A stretch of 13,404 nucleotides of DNA from JBQTHI01 sp052390035 (GTDB taxonomy: Bacteria; Actinomycetota; Acidimicrobiia; Spongiisociales; ZC4RG35). Of the stretch, positions 1-6,597 are shown one piece after another (position 1 is the first letter of the stretch; every line of letters begins with the position of its first letter). The notes below the pieces were generated by a model, which was not told the DNA's origin, ran no database searches, and worked only from the letters and a program-made list of their open reading frames with translations. Both the position numbers and the translations under genes were made by a program. Location of the stretch: positions 1-13,404 of the forward strand of contig JBQTHI010000017.1 of assembly GCA_052390035.1 (NCBI GenBank), written 5' to 3'.

Positions 1-558
1 GTGATGGGTGGCCAGTCCACCTACATTCCGCTGAAAGTGAACACCGCCGGTGTCATTCCGGTGATCTTCGCTTCTTCGGTCCTGCTGTTCCCGTCGTTGT
101 TGGTGACTGCCATCCCCCTTGACAATCGGTTTACCCAGGGGGTTTACCGCTGGATCAACACGAATCTGGGCGGGGGAGGCACCGGTCAGATCAGCATTTG
201 GTACGTGCTCTTCCTGTTCTTCCTCATCATCTTCTTCACCTATTTCTACACCGCCATCCAGTTCGATCCGCAGCGGCAGAGTGAGATGCTGCAACGCCAG
301 GGTGGGTTTATTCCTGGTGTTCGGCCCGGATCCGCCACCTCTCGCCACATGGGCCACATCCTCAACCGGATCACCCTCCCCGGCTCGATCTTCCTGGGGC
401 TCATCGCCGTACTCCCCACATTGGCGACCCTCTTTTGGGCCATTCCCATTGGGTTCTCCGGGGTTTCGATTCTGATCGTCGTGGGAGTGGCGATCGAGAC
501 GATGAAACAGATAGAAAGTCAGTTGAGCCTGAGAAACTACGAAGGTTTTCTCACTTGA
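1..558 (+). CDS. secY: Protein translocase subunit SecY, 3' part
   Basis: SecY is the channel subunit of the SecYEG translocon in the cytoplasmic membrane. The reading frame is open from base 1 and only about 185 residues are present, against roughly 430 for full SecY, so the gene begins left of the window; the GTG/ATG at bases 1-6 are internal codons. The fragment starts at the conserved STYIPLKVN..GVIPVIFA segment leading into TM7. A hydrophobic helix follows at about residues 64-86 (TM8). Next comes the large cytosolic C5 loop with FDPQ and GFIPGVRPG (about 102-109), whose arginine is the conserved SecA/ribosome contact. Two more membrane helices precede the typical short C-terminal tail ending near NYEGFLT. 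adk follows after 10 bases, the usual secY-adk order of spc operons. Identification is firm; only the left boundary is missing. Confidence 0.97.
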   Translation: MMGGQSTYIPLKVNTAGVIPVIFASSVLLFPSLLVTAIPLDNRFTQGVYRWINTNLGGGGTGQISIWYVLFLFFLIIFFTYFYTAIQFDPQRQSEMLQRQGGFIPGVRPGSATSRHMGHILNRITLPGSIFLGLIAVLPTLATLFWAIPIGFSGVSILIVVGVAIETMKQIESQLSLRNYEGFLT

Positions 559-568
559 CGGCGGCTCG

Positions 569-1111
569 ATGAGATTGCTTTTCATCGGCCCTCCCGGCGC
601 CGGCAAAGGCACTCAGGCCGATCTGGTCGCCCGCCACCTCGGCATTGCCCACATTTCAACCGGGGAAATGTTTCGCCGACACGTGGCCGGAGGCACCGAG
701 CTGGGTCGACGTGTCAAAGAGATCATGGAGAGCGGCGCCTACGTCCCCGACCACCTCACCGTGGCCATGTTGGCCGAGCGCCTGGAGGAAGCGGACGCCG
801 CTCATGGTTTCATCCTTGACGGATTCCCGCGTACCGCTCCTCAGGTGGCTGCGCTAGATGATCTGATCGGGATCGATGGGCTCGATCGGGTGGTTCTCTT
901 TGAGGTGGATGAGGACGTGCTAGTCGGGCGGATGATGGGTCGAAGACGGGCCGACGACAACGAGGACACGATTCGAAACCGCTTCGCGGTTTACCAGGCG
1001 CAGACCGATCCTTTGATCGACCTTTACGAGGAACGGGATCTGGTGATCAGGGTGGACGGCATGGGCGAGATCGACGAGGTGACCGAGCGCATCCTCAAGG
1101 CCTTGCAGTGA
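569..1111 (+). CDS. adk: Adenylate kinase, short (LID-less) form
   Basis: Adenylate kinase interconverts ATP + AMP and two ADP in the cytosol. The 180-residue product opens with the P-loop GPPGAGKGT (residues 7-15), then HISTGEMFR and the AMP-binding segment FILDGFPRT (about 81-89). In the LID position only a short GRRRADDNEDTIRNRF stretch is present in place of the roughly 30-residue LID insertion of E. coli-type enzymes, and no zinc cysteines are seen. The length and this short loop match actinobacterial Adk (about 181 residues). The ATG lies 10 bases after the secY stop. No strong Shine-Dalgarno site is visible, so translation is probably coupled to secY. Nothing is broken or unusual. Confidence 0.97.
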   Translation: MRLLFIGPPGAGKGTQADLVARHLGIAHISTGEMFRRHVAGGTELGRRVKEIMESGAYVPDHLTVAMLAERLEEADAAHGFILDGFPRTAPQVAALDDLIGIDGLDRVVLFEVDEDVLVGRMMGRRRADDNEDTIRNRFAVYQAQTDPLIDLYEERDLVIRVDGMGEIDEVTERILKALQ

Positions 1112-1125
1112 AGTCCTGCATTGGG

Positions 1126-1150
1126 TCCGGCTCCCCTCGTTCCGGCTCCC
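1126..1150 (+). repeat. 15-bp-period direct repeat upstream of map
   Basis: The ten bases TCCGGCTCCC occur at 1126-1135 and again at 1141-1150, exactly 15 bases apart, inside the 85-base adk-map spacer. No function is known. It may be a slippage duplication or a small protein-binding site. Confidence 0.5.
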
Positions 1151-1151
1151 T

Positions 1152-1175
1152 CAGACGCCCTGACTCCTGGGTCTG
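1152..1175 (+). other. Possible hairpin in the map leader
   Basis: CAGAC (1152-1156) can pair with GTCTG (1171-1175). Two more G-C pairs can form inside if G1157 is bulged. The structure ends 6 bases before the map Shine-Dalgarno sequence GAGAAGGA (1182-1189). There is no U-tract, so it is not a classical terminator. A weak leader structure is possible, and so is chance. Confidence 0.25.
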
Positions 1176-1196
1176 GCCGCTGAGAAGGACTCGCCT

Positions 1197-2036
1197 TTGA
1201 TCACCCTCAAGTCCGAGCGGGAGTTCGCCAAGATGGCGGTGGCGGGTGGCTGTGTTGGTGCCGTCCTCGAAGCCGTGCGAGCGGCGGCCGCACCTGGTGT
1301 CAGCCTGCTCGAGCTTGACCGACTGGCTGCAGTGGTGACCAAGGACCATGGCTGTACGCCCTCTTTCCTTGGTTACCAGCCGTCAACTTCACAAGTCCCC
1401 TATCCGGGCCACCTCTGCCTCTCGGTCAACGACGTGATCGTTCACGGCATCCCCTCCCAGCGCCGTCTCCGGGCGGGTGACATTCTCTCGGTCGATGCCG
1501 GCGCCATCTTCGAAGGTTTTCACGGCGACGCCGCCTGCACCATGGCCATCGGGGACTTGGCGGCTGAGGCAGCCAGGCTGGTGGCCGCCACCGAAGAGGG
1601 GATGTGGGCGGGGATTAGGCAGGTGAAGGCGGGCAATCGGGTGGGTGACATCTCGGCTGCCGTACAAGAGGTGGGGGACCGACACCAATTCGGCATCGTT
1701 CGTGAATATGTCGGGCACGGCATCGGCCGCGAGATGCACGAAGAACCGCAGGTGCCCAACCTCGGGGAGCGCGGGCGAGGTCTGAAGCTGCGGACCGGGA
1801 TGGCGCTCTGTGTCGAGCCGATGTTCAACCAGGGAGGTTGGGAGACCAGGGTCGATCCGGATGGGTGGACGGTCCGGACCGCCGATGGCTCGCTTTCCGC
1901 CCACTTCGAGCACACCGTGGCCATAACCAAAGATGGGGTCAAAGTCATGACATTGCCCGGTGGGCCGGTCGATTTGGTGGAAATAATCCAGGGCGAGTAC
2001 CATTCTTTTCCGGTCTACGGGGCCCGTTCGACGTGA
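1197..2036 (+). CDS. map: Type I methionine aminopeptidase
   Basis: This cytosolic metalloenzyme removes the initiator methionine from nascent proteins. The 279-residue product has the pita-bread fold signature. The expected metal ligands are D100 (LSVDAG), D111 (HGDAA), H174 (YVGHGIG), E207 (CVEPMF) and E238 (FEHT); the catalytic/substrate histidines are H83 (VHGIP) and H181 (REMHEEP). There is no N-terminal zinc-finger extension, so it is the plain bacterial type I form. The start is TTG, chosen because GAGAAGGA (1182-1189) stands 7 bases upstream and the product then begins with the usual ITLKSEREF-like N-terminus. The stop overlaps the infA start in a GTGA arrangement, indicating translational coupling. 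The order adk-map-infA is standard for the spc/alpha region. Confidence 0.96.
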   Translation: MITLKSEREFAKMAVAGGCVGAVLEAVRAAAAPGVSLLELDRLAAVVTKDHGCTPSFLGYQPSTSQVPYPGHLCLSVNDVIVHGIPSQRRLRAGDILSVDAGAIFEGFHGDAACTMAIGDLAAEAARLVAATEEGMWAGIRQVKAGNRVGDISAAVQEVGDRHQFGIVREYVGHGIGREMHEEPQVPNLGERGRGLKLRTGMALCVEPMFNQGGWETRVDPDGWTVRTADGSLSAHFEHTVAITKDGVKVMTLPGGPVDLVEIIQGEYHSFPVYGARST

Positions 2037-2254
2037 CCGAAGAAGAAGACGTCATCCGGGTCCAGGGCACCGTTGTTCAAAACCTCCCGAACGCCACGTT
2101 CAAGGTCGAAATAGACGGCGGCTTGGAAGTGCTCGCGCACGTGTCCGGAAAGATGAGGATGCGGTACATCCGCATCCTCCCCGGCGACCGGGTTGATGTG
2201 GAATTGTCGGCCTACGACCCCACCCGGGGCCGCATCATCTGGAGATACCGATGA
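2033..2254 (+). CDS. infA: Translation initiation factor IF-1
   Basis: IF-1 binds the ribosomal A site during initiation. The 73-residue product is exactly the usual length. It shows the OB-fold pattern with EDVIRVQGTV at the start, LPNATFKVE, VLAHVSGKMR and the C-terminal RILPGDRVDVELS followed by YDPTRGRIIWRYR. The frame is open further upstream inside map. The GTG at 2033 is chosen because it gives the canonical N-terminus and overlaps the map stop by four bases (GTGA). There is no convincing Shine-Dalgarno site, consistent with re-initiation after map. The 3' end overlaps the rpmJ start (ATGA). Identification is secure. Confidence 0.97.
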   Translation: MTEEEDVIRVQGTVVQNLPNATFKVEIDGGLEVLAHVSGKMRMRYIRILPGDRVDVELSAYDPTRGRIIWRYR

Positions 2255-2364
2255 AAGTAAGACCTTCAACCAAGAAGATGTGCGAAAAGTGCCGGGTGAT
2301 CCGGCGGCACGGTCGCGTCTGGGTGATCTGCCCAAATCCCCGACACAAGCAGCGTCAGGGGTAG
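2251..2364 (+). CDS. rpmJ: 50S ribosomal protein L36 (bL36), zinc form
   Basis: This is a 37-residue large-subunit protein. The ATG overlaps the infA stop (ATGA) and the frame ends in TAG at 2362-2364. The product begins MKVRPSTKKMCEKC and carries the zinc ribbon C11, C14, C27 and H32, so it is the zinc-binding (C+) paralogue type rather than the zinc-free form. It lies between infA and rpsM, its classical place. The last codons also hold the rpsM Shine-Dalgarno sequence. Confidence 0.97.
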   Translation: MKVRPSTKKMCEKCRVIRRHGRVWVICPNPRHKQRQG

Positions 2365-2368
2365 TTCG

Positions 2369-2746
2369 ATGGCTCGTATCGCCGGCGTTGACCTTCCTCG
2401 CGACAAGCGTCTTGAGATCGGGTTGACCTACATCTTTGGGATCGGCCTGCGCCGCTCACACCAGATTTGCGATGAGTTGGATCTTGACCGAGGAACCAAG
2501 GTCAAAGACTTGACCGAGGACGAGGCTGCCCGGATTCGCCGGCACATTGAGCAGAACTACCAGGTCGAGGGGGACCTTCGTCGCGACGTGCAACAGAACA
2601 TCAAGCGCAAGATCGAGATCGGCTCCTATCAGGGGATCCGGCATCGTCGGGGCCTGCCCGTCCGGGGTCAGCGAACCCACACCAACGCTCGGACTCGCAA
2701 GGGTCCGAAGGTGGCGATTGCCGGCAAGAAGAAACTCAAGAAGTAG
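2369..2746 (+). CDS. rpsM: 30S ribosomal protein S13 (uS13)
   Basis: S13 sits in the head of the small subunit and contacts the P-site tRNA and the intersubunit bridges. The 125-residue product starts MARIAGVDLPRDKR and has the helix-two-turn-helix region with YIFGIGLRRS (about 21-30). It ends with the RNA-binding RHRRGLPVRGQRTHTNARTR segment (about 91-110) and a lysine-rich tail. AGGGG (2357-2361) inside the rpmJ end stands 7 bases before the ATG. The gene begins 4 bases after rpmJ and is followed by rpsK after 11 bases, forming the alpha operon order rpsM-rpsK-rpsD-rpoA-rplQ. Confidence 0.98.
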   Translation: MARIAGVDLPRDKRLEIGLTYIFGIGLRRSHQICDELDLDRGTKVKDLTEDEAARIRRHIEQNYQVEGDLRRDVQQNIKRKIEIGSYQGIRHRRGLPVRGQRTHTNARTRKGPKVAIAGKKKLKK

Positions 2747-2757
2747 GGGACACACTG

Positions 2758-3174
2758 GTGGCAAAACAGCAGGGACAGGCGTCCGCGGCTGGTGGGCAGA
2801 AGAGGGTCCGCCGGCGTGAACGGAAGAACATCTCCCACGGTCAGGCTCATATCAAGGCCTCCTTCAACAACACCATCATCACCATCACCGACCAGGGCGG
2901 AAACGCGGTGGTCTGGACGTCCGGGGGAGCGGTGGGCTTCAAGGGTTCCCGCAAGTCGACCCCCTACGCCGCCCAGGTTGCCGCCGAGGAGGCAGCCCGG
3001 CGGGCAGGCGAACATGGCATCCGCAAGCTCGACGTGATTGTTTCGGGCACCGGCTCCGGGCGTGACACCGCAGTCCGCACCCTGCAGAACATGGGAATGG
3101 AGGTCACCGGGGTCCGCGACGTCACCCCGATGCCCCACAACGGTTGTCGACCGAAGAAACGCCGGAGAGGCTGA
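2758..3174 (+). CDS. rpsK: 30S ribosomal protein S11 (uS11)
   Basis: S11 is a platform protein of the small subunit near the mRNA exit. The 138-residue product has a basic N-terminal arm (KRVRRRERKN) and the core signatures GQAHIKASFNNTIITITD (about 28-45), WTSGGAVGFKGSRKSTPYAAQ, and the C-terminal DVTPMPHNGCRPKKRRR. The GTG start is supported by AGGGGA at 2745-2750, 7 bases upstream; this site overlaps the rpsM stop codon. The rpsD start lies 2 bases beyond the stop. Confidence 0.98.
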   Translation: MAKQQGQASAAGGQKRVRRRERKNISHGQAHIKASFNNTIITITDQGGNAVVWTSGGAVGFKGSRKSTPYAAQVAAEEAARRAGEHGIRKLDVIVSGTGSGRDTAVRTLQNMGMEVTGVRDVTPMPHNGCRPKKRRRG

Positions 3175-3176
3175 GC

Positions 3177-3782
3177 GTGGCCAGGTACACCGGACCCCGC
3201 CACCGCGCCTGCCGGCGCGCTCGCACCCCGCTCTGCCAGTCGAAGCGATGCCCAGTCGAGCGGCGGCCCTATCCCCCCGGTCAGCACGGGAGGGGCCGCA
3301 TCAAGGAGAGCGACTATCAGCTTCAGCTGCGGGAAAAACAGAAGCTCCGGGCGATGTACGGAGTACTCGAGCGGCAATTCCGCCGTTACTACGAGACCGC
3401 CAACCGGCAACCCGGCATCACCGGCGAGAACCTTCTGCGTTTGCTCGAGTCGCGTCTCGACAATGTCGTATGGCGGGCAGGTTTTGCCGCCACCCGACCA
3501 CAGGCCCGTCAACTTGTCAACCACGGCCACTTCCGGGTCAACGGAAAGAAGGTCGACATCCCCTCTTATCGTCTCAAGGCCGGTGACGTTGTCTCGGTCA
3601 AAGAGCGCAGTCGTGAGCTATTGATCATCCAACACTCTCTCGACACCATCAGCCATCCACGTCCGGAGTGGTTGACGGTGGAAGGAGGGGAGCGCCAGGT
3701 GACGGTGGTCGACATGCCCAGCCGGGCACAAATCGACACCGCCATTAAGGAGCAGATGATCGTCGAGCTCTACTCCAAGTAG
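3177..3782 (+). CDS. rpsD: 30S ribosomal protein S4 (uS4), zinc-type N-terminus
   Basis: S4 nucleates assembly of the 16S rRNA 5' domain. The 201-residue product starts VARYTGPRH; the frame stays open 33 bases further upstream inside rpsK. The GTG at 3177 is chosen because it gives the family N-terminus and has GGAGAGG (3164-3170) 6 bases before it. The N-terminal domain contains H9, C12, C20 and C25 just before ERRPYPPGQHGR. This aligns with the four-cysteine zinc site of Thermus S4 (C9, C12, C26, C31), with His in the first position and a loop six residues shorter. The S4 RNA-binding domain covers about residues 92-150 (ESRLDNVVWRAGFA..VNGKKVDIPSYRLKAGDVV). Identification is firm; actual zinc binding is inferred. 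Confidence 0.97.
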   Translation: MARYTGPRHRACRRARTPLCQSKRCPVERRPYPPGQHGRGRIKESDYQLQLREKQKLRAMYGVLERQFRRYYETANRQPGITGENLLRLLESRLDNVVWRAGFAATRPQARQLVNHGHFRVNGKKVDIPSYRLKAGDVVSVKERSRELLIIQHSLDTISHPRPEWLTVEGGERQVTVVDMPSRAQIDTAIKEQMIVELYSK

Positions 3783-3801
3783 TCAGAAAGGCGACAGAGC
3801 C

Positions 3802-4743
3802 GTGTTGATCGTTCAACGTCCCCACATCGAGGAGCAAGAAGCAGGAGAAGGCCGGTCGCGTTTCGTGGCTGAGCCGCTCGAGCCCGGCTTCGGCTACACC
3901 TTGGGAAATACCCTTCGCCGCACCCTGCTCTCCCGGGTTCCGGGAGCGGCCGTGACGACCATCCGCATCGAAGGTGTCCAACATGAGTTCTCAACCATTC
4001 CGGGAGTGGTGGAGGACGTTGTTGACATCATTCTGAACGTCAAACAGGTGGTTATCAGACTCACCGACCCGGACGAGCACACCATGTATCTGACTGCCAA
4101 GGGGCCCGGGGAGGTGACCGCCGGGCAGCTAAAGGTGCCCGCTGGGGTCGAGATAGTCAATCCCCAACTGGTCCTGGCGACCCTGTCAGGTGAGGGGCGG
4201 CTGGAGATGGAGCTGACGGTTGCGCCCGGGGTCGGGTACCGCAGCGCCGACTCGAACAAACCAGGTGGCAGCGCCCTCAGCGTCATCCCCATCGATTCGA
4301 TCTTCTCCCCGGTCCGTAAGGTGGCCTATCGGGTGGAAAACACCCAGGTCGGGCAGATGACCAACTTCGACCGGCTGGTACTCGACGTCGAGACCAATGG
4401 GGCTATCACGCCGGCAGAAGCGGTCTCTTCGGCCGGCAAAACGTTGCGCGAGTTAATGAACCTCTTTGCCGACATGGGTGAAGGTGTCGGCTTGGAGTTG
4501 GGCGAGCGCCAGAGCGAGAGCACCGGCTCGCCCGACCTGGACTTGCCGATCGAGGCGCTTGATCTCACCGAGCGGCCCCGCAACTGCCTACGCCGAGCTC
4601 AGATCAAGACGGTCGGCGAACTGGTACAGCGGACTGCCGACGACCTGCTCAACATCACCAACTTTGGGCAGAAGAGTCTCGAAGAGGTCATCGCCAAGCT
4701 CGACGAGCTCGGACTGTCGCTGGCAGATCAGGCTGGCCACTGA
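3802..4743 (+). CDS. rpoA: DNA-directed RNA polymerase alpha subunit
   Basis: The alpha dimer scaffolds RNA polymerase, and its C-terminal domain contacts UP elements and activators. The 313-residue product has the dimerisation domain with LEPGFGYTLGNTLRRTLLS (about 26-44) and the usual N-terminal fold to about residue 225. An acidic, polar linker follows (about 230-248). The C-terminal domain has R258, N261 and C262, aligning with E. coli R265, N268 and C269, and GQKS 289-292 with E295, aligning with G296, K298, S299 and E302. DNA contact residues are therefore intact. The GTG at 3802 is preceded by AAAGG (3787-3791) at a rather long 10-base spacing; a TTG at 3805 is the alternative. The stop overlaps the rplQ ATG by one base (TGATG), indicating coupling. 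Confidence 0.98.
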   Translation: MLIVQRPHIEEQEAGEGRSRFVAEPLEPGFGYTLGNTLRRTLLSRVPGAAVTTIRIEGVQHEFSTIPGVVEDVVDIILNVKQVVIRLTDPDEHTMYLTAKGPGEVTAGQLKVPAGVEIVNPQLVLATLSGEGRLEMELTVAPGVGYRSADSNKPGGSALSVIPIDSIFSPVRKVAYRVENTQVGQMTNFDRLVLDVETNGAITPAEAVSSAGKTLRELMNLFADMGEGVGLELGERQSESTGSPDLDLPIEALDLTERPRNCLRRAQIKTVGELVQRTADDLLNITNFGQKSLEEVIAKLDELGLSLADQAGH

Positions 4744-5093
4744 TGCCGCGGCCGCGTAAGGGCGCCCGCTTTGGAAACTCGGGTGCCCACGAAAAGTTGA
4801 TCCTCGCCAATCTGGCGGGGGCGCTGTTCTGGGAGGGATCGACGACCACGACCTTGGCCAAGGCCAAGGCGGTCCGGCCCCTCGCCGAGAAGATGATCAC
4901 CAAAGCCCGCAAAGGCGACCTACACAGCCGGCGGACGGTGCTGAGAACGATTCGCGACAACGAAATCGTCACCAAGCTCTTCGACGAGGTGGCACCTCGC
5001 TACGCCGATCGAAACGGCGGCTACACCCGAATCACCAAGCTGGGACCTCGCCGGGGCGACGGCGCCGAGGAAGCCATCATCGAGCTGGTCTGA
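4743..5093 (+). CDS. rplQ: 50S ribosomal protein L17 (bL17)
   Basis: L17 is a large-subunit protein near the exit tunnel. The 116-residue product begins MPRPRKGARFGNSGAHEKLIL and has the typical segment TTTLAKAKAVRPLAEKMITKAR (split here at about residues 36-57). The C-terminus reads YTRITKLGPRRGDGAEEAIIEL. It lacks the long acidic or alanine-rich tail found in some actinobacterial L17 proteins. The ATG shares its first base with the rpoA stop, so it is probably translated by re-initiation. An imperfect hairpin can form around the stop codon (5086-5103) but lacks a T-tract, so an operon end here is not shown. Confidence 0.97.
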   Translation: MPRPRKGARFGNSGAHEKLILANLAGALFWEGSTTTTLAKAKAVRPLAEKMITKARKGDLHSRRTVLRTIRDNEIVTKLFDEVAPRYADRNGGYTRITKLGPRRGDGAEEAIIELV

Positions 5094-5097
5094 GCAG

Positions 5098-5126
5098 ACA
5101 CCAGACGTAGGACATCAGACGCCAGG
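5098..5126 (+). repeat. Imperfect tandem repeat in the rplQ-coaA gap
   Basis: ACACCAGACGTAGG (5098-5111) is followed directly by ACATCAGACGCCAGG (5112-5126), a roughly 14-base imperfect duplication in the 66-base intergenic region. A related CGTCAGG follows at 5141-5147. The nine bases TCAGACGCC also occur in the adk-map spacer (1151-1159). Function unknown; this may be decayed spacer repeats. Confidence 0.35.
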
Positions 5127-5159
5127 TATCGGATCCCAAACGTCAGGGCAAAAGGAGCG

Positions 5160-6086
5160 ATGCTGGCGGTGTCTACCTCCCCTTTCTTGACCTTCAGCCG
5201 AGCCGACTGGGCGGCGCTGCGCGCTGCCACACCGCTCACGTTGAACGAAGATGACGTCACCGAGCTGCGGGGAATCAACGTGGCCCTTTCCCTTCAGGAG
5301 GTCGAAGAGGTCTATCTACCGCTGTCTCGCCTACTCAACCTCTACGTTCGCGCCAGCCACCAGCTCTTTAGCGTGACCGACACCTTCCTCGGCAAGCCGA
5401 CTACCCCCGTTCCTTACATCATCGGTGTGGCCGGGTCGGTGGCGGTGGGCAAGTCCACCACCTCGCGGGTCCTCCAGCGACTGCTCAGTCGTTGGCCGGA
5501 CCACCCCCGAGTCGACCTGGTCACCACGGACGGCTTTCTTCACCCCAATCACGTCCTCGAGGACCGCAACTTGATGAACCGCAAAGGATTTCCGGAGAGC
5601 TATGACCGGCGCGGCTTGCTTGAATTTGTCGAAGCTCTCAAGTCGGGTGCCCCCGAGGTCGGGGCACCGGTGTACTCGCACAAGGCCTACGACATCATCC
5701 CCGGGGAAGAGCGCCTGGTCTACCAGCCTGACATCCTCGTGCTCGAAGGCCTCAACGTCCTCCAGGGCGGAGGGCCGGGCACCTTCGTCTCCGACTACTT
5801 CGACTTCTCGATCTTTGTCGACGCCGATCCCCTCGACATCGAGGGCTGGTATGTGGACCGGTTCCTGACGCTGCGCAACACGGCGTTCCAAGATCCAGAG
5901 GCGTATTTCCACCGGTATGCCAGTTTGTCCGAGCAAGAAGCGATCGAGGAGGGCAGGAGGATCTGGAAAGAGATCAATCTGGTCAATCTGGAGGAGAACA
6001 TCTACCACACCCGGGAGCGGGCGACATTGATCCTTCGCAAAGACGCGGCCCATCGGGTTACCGATGTCAGCCTGCGGCGCAAATGA
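5160..6086 (+). CDS. coaA: Type I pantothenate kinase
   Basis: CoaA phosphorylates pantothenate with ATP, the first and usually feedback-inhibited step of coenzyme A synthesis. The 308-residue product matches the family from SPFLTFSRADWAALR near the N-terminus. It contains Walker A GSVAVGKST (92-100, K98), LVTTDGFLHPN, the NLMNRKGFPESYDRR segment, APVYSHKAYDIIPGE, and PDILVLEGLNVLQ. The C-terminal part has WKEINLVNLEENI and TRERATLILRK. It closely resembles mycobacterial-type CoaA rather than the type II or III enzymes. The start is uncertain: AAAGGAG (5151-5157) is only 2 bases from the ATG at 5160 and 11 from a GTG at 5169, while a weaker AGGG (5145-5148) suits the ATG. The gene sits between rplQ and truA, which are often adjacent elsewhere. 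Confidence 0.96.
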   Translation: MLAVSTSPFLTFSRADWAALRAATPLTLNEDDVTELRGINVALSLQEVEEVYLPLSRLLNLYVRASHQLFSVTDTFLGKPTTPVPYIIGVAGSVAVGKSTTSRVLQRLLSRWPDHPRVDLVTTDGFLHPNHVLEDRNLMNRKGFPESYDRRGLLEFVEALKSGAPEVGAPVYSHKAYDIIPGEERLVYQPDILVLEGLNVLQGGGPGTFVSDYFDFSIFVDADPLDIEGWYVDRFLTLRNTAFQDPEAYFHRYASLSEQEAIEEGRRIWKEINLVNLEENIYHTRERATLILRKDAAHRVTDVSLRRK

Positions 6087-6096
6087 GGAGGGCTGG

Positions 6097-6597
6097 TTGG
6101 AAGCCATCAGACGTGCGTTGAAGCTTGCTGCCTTTGAGCGGCGGACGGTCACCGGCCTCATGTACGACTCGTCGGCGACGGGCGATGCGGTCCTGATCGT
6201 CGCCGGGGTGCAAGCGGTTCTGCTCGCCATCACCTTTTTCCGGGCCGGGCGTTTCAGCCTGACCGACCTGGTCCAGTCTGTGATCCTCGCCATAGCCGGT
6301 TGGTTGATACTTGCTTTTTCCGTTTGGCTGATGGGCACCAAGCTTCTCAAAGGCTCGGGTGAGGTCGAGAGCATCGTCCGAACGTCGGGATTTGGCCGCC
6401 TCCCCTTGTTGTTAGGAGCGGCCGGCATCGAATGGCTGACATGGTTCGGGCTGTTCTGGCACCTGGCGGTGCTGGTGGTCGCCGTCGGGGTGGTATTCGG
6501 CCTCAAACAGAAGGACGCGATAGCGACCGTTGCCCTCGGATTTGGTCTGGTGCTGGTGGTGCAACTTCTGTTTCGGGCGACGTTCTTCGCCTTCTGA
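6097..6597 (+). CDS. YIP1-family-like integral membrane protein
   Basis: This is a small membrane protein of 166 residues. A short basic amphipathic N-terminus (about 1-20, including IRRALKLAAFERRTV) precedes about five hydrophobic segments, near 30-48, 60-80, 102-118, 119-136 and 141-159. The layout resembles bacterial YIP1-domain proteins: SSATGDA before the first helix, a GTKLLKG motif (80-86) after the second, an IVRTSGFGRLP segment, and a last pair of helices joined by a short polar KQKDAIAT turn. Bacterial members have no established function. The frame is open back to 6064 inside coaA. TTG at 6097 is chosen because AGGAGG (6086-6091), overlapping the coaA stop, stands 5 bases upstream. 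Its stop overlaps the truA ATG by one base, so it is co-translated with truA. The family assignment rests on recalled pattern only. Confidence 0.75.
   Translation: MEAIRRALKLAAFERRTVTGLMYDSSATGDAVLIVAGVQAVLLAITFFRAGRFSLTDLVQSVILAIAGWLILAFSVWLMGTKLLKGSGEVESIVRTSGFGRLPLLLGAAGIEWLTWFGLFWHLAVLVVAVGVVFGLKQKDAIATVALGFGLVLVVQLLFRATFFAF

Noticed and set aside
1389..2003. 204-residue open frame on the - strand inside map
   Set aside because: Opposite the metal-ligand region of methionine aminopeptidase, with no motif or ribosome-binding site of note.
1838..2032. Extended N-terminus for IF-1 from 1838
   Set aside because: The extension overlaps map in another frame. IF-1 from the GTG at 2033 is exactly 73 residues.
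2964..3530. 188-residue open frame on the - strand over rpsK and rpsD
   Set aside because: Shadow of two conserved ribosomal protein genes.
6432..6596. Extended upstream start for TruA
   Set aside because: The added 55 residues overlap the YIP1-like gene in another frame and do not resemble TruA. The TGATG start at 6597 gives the family N-terminus.
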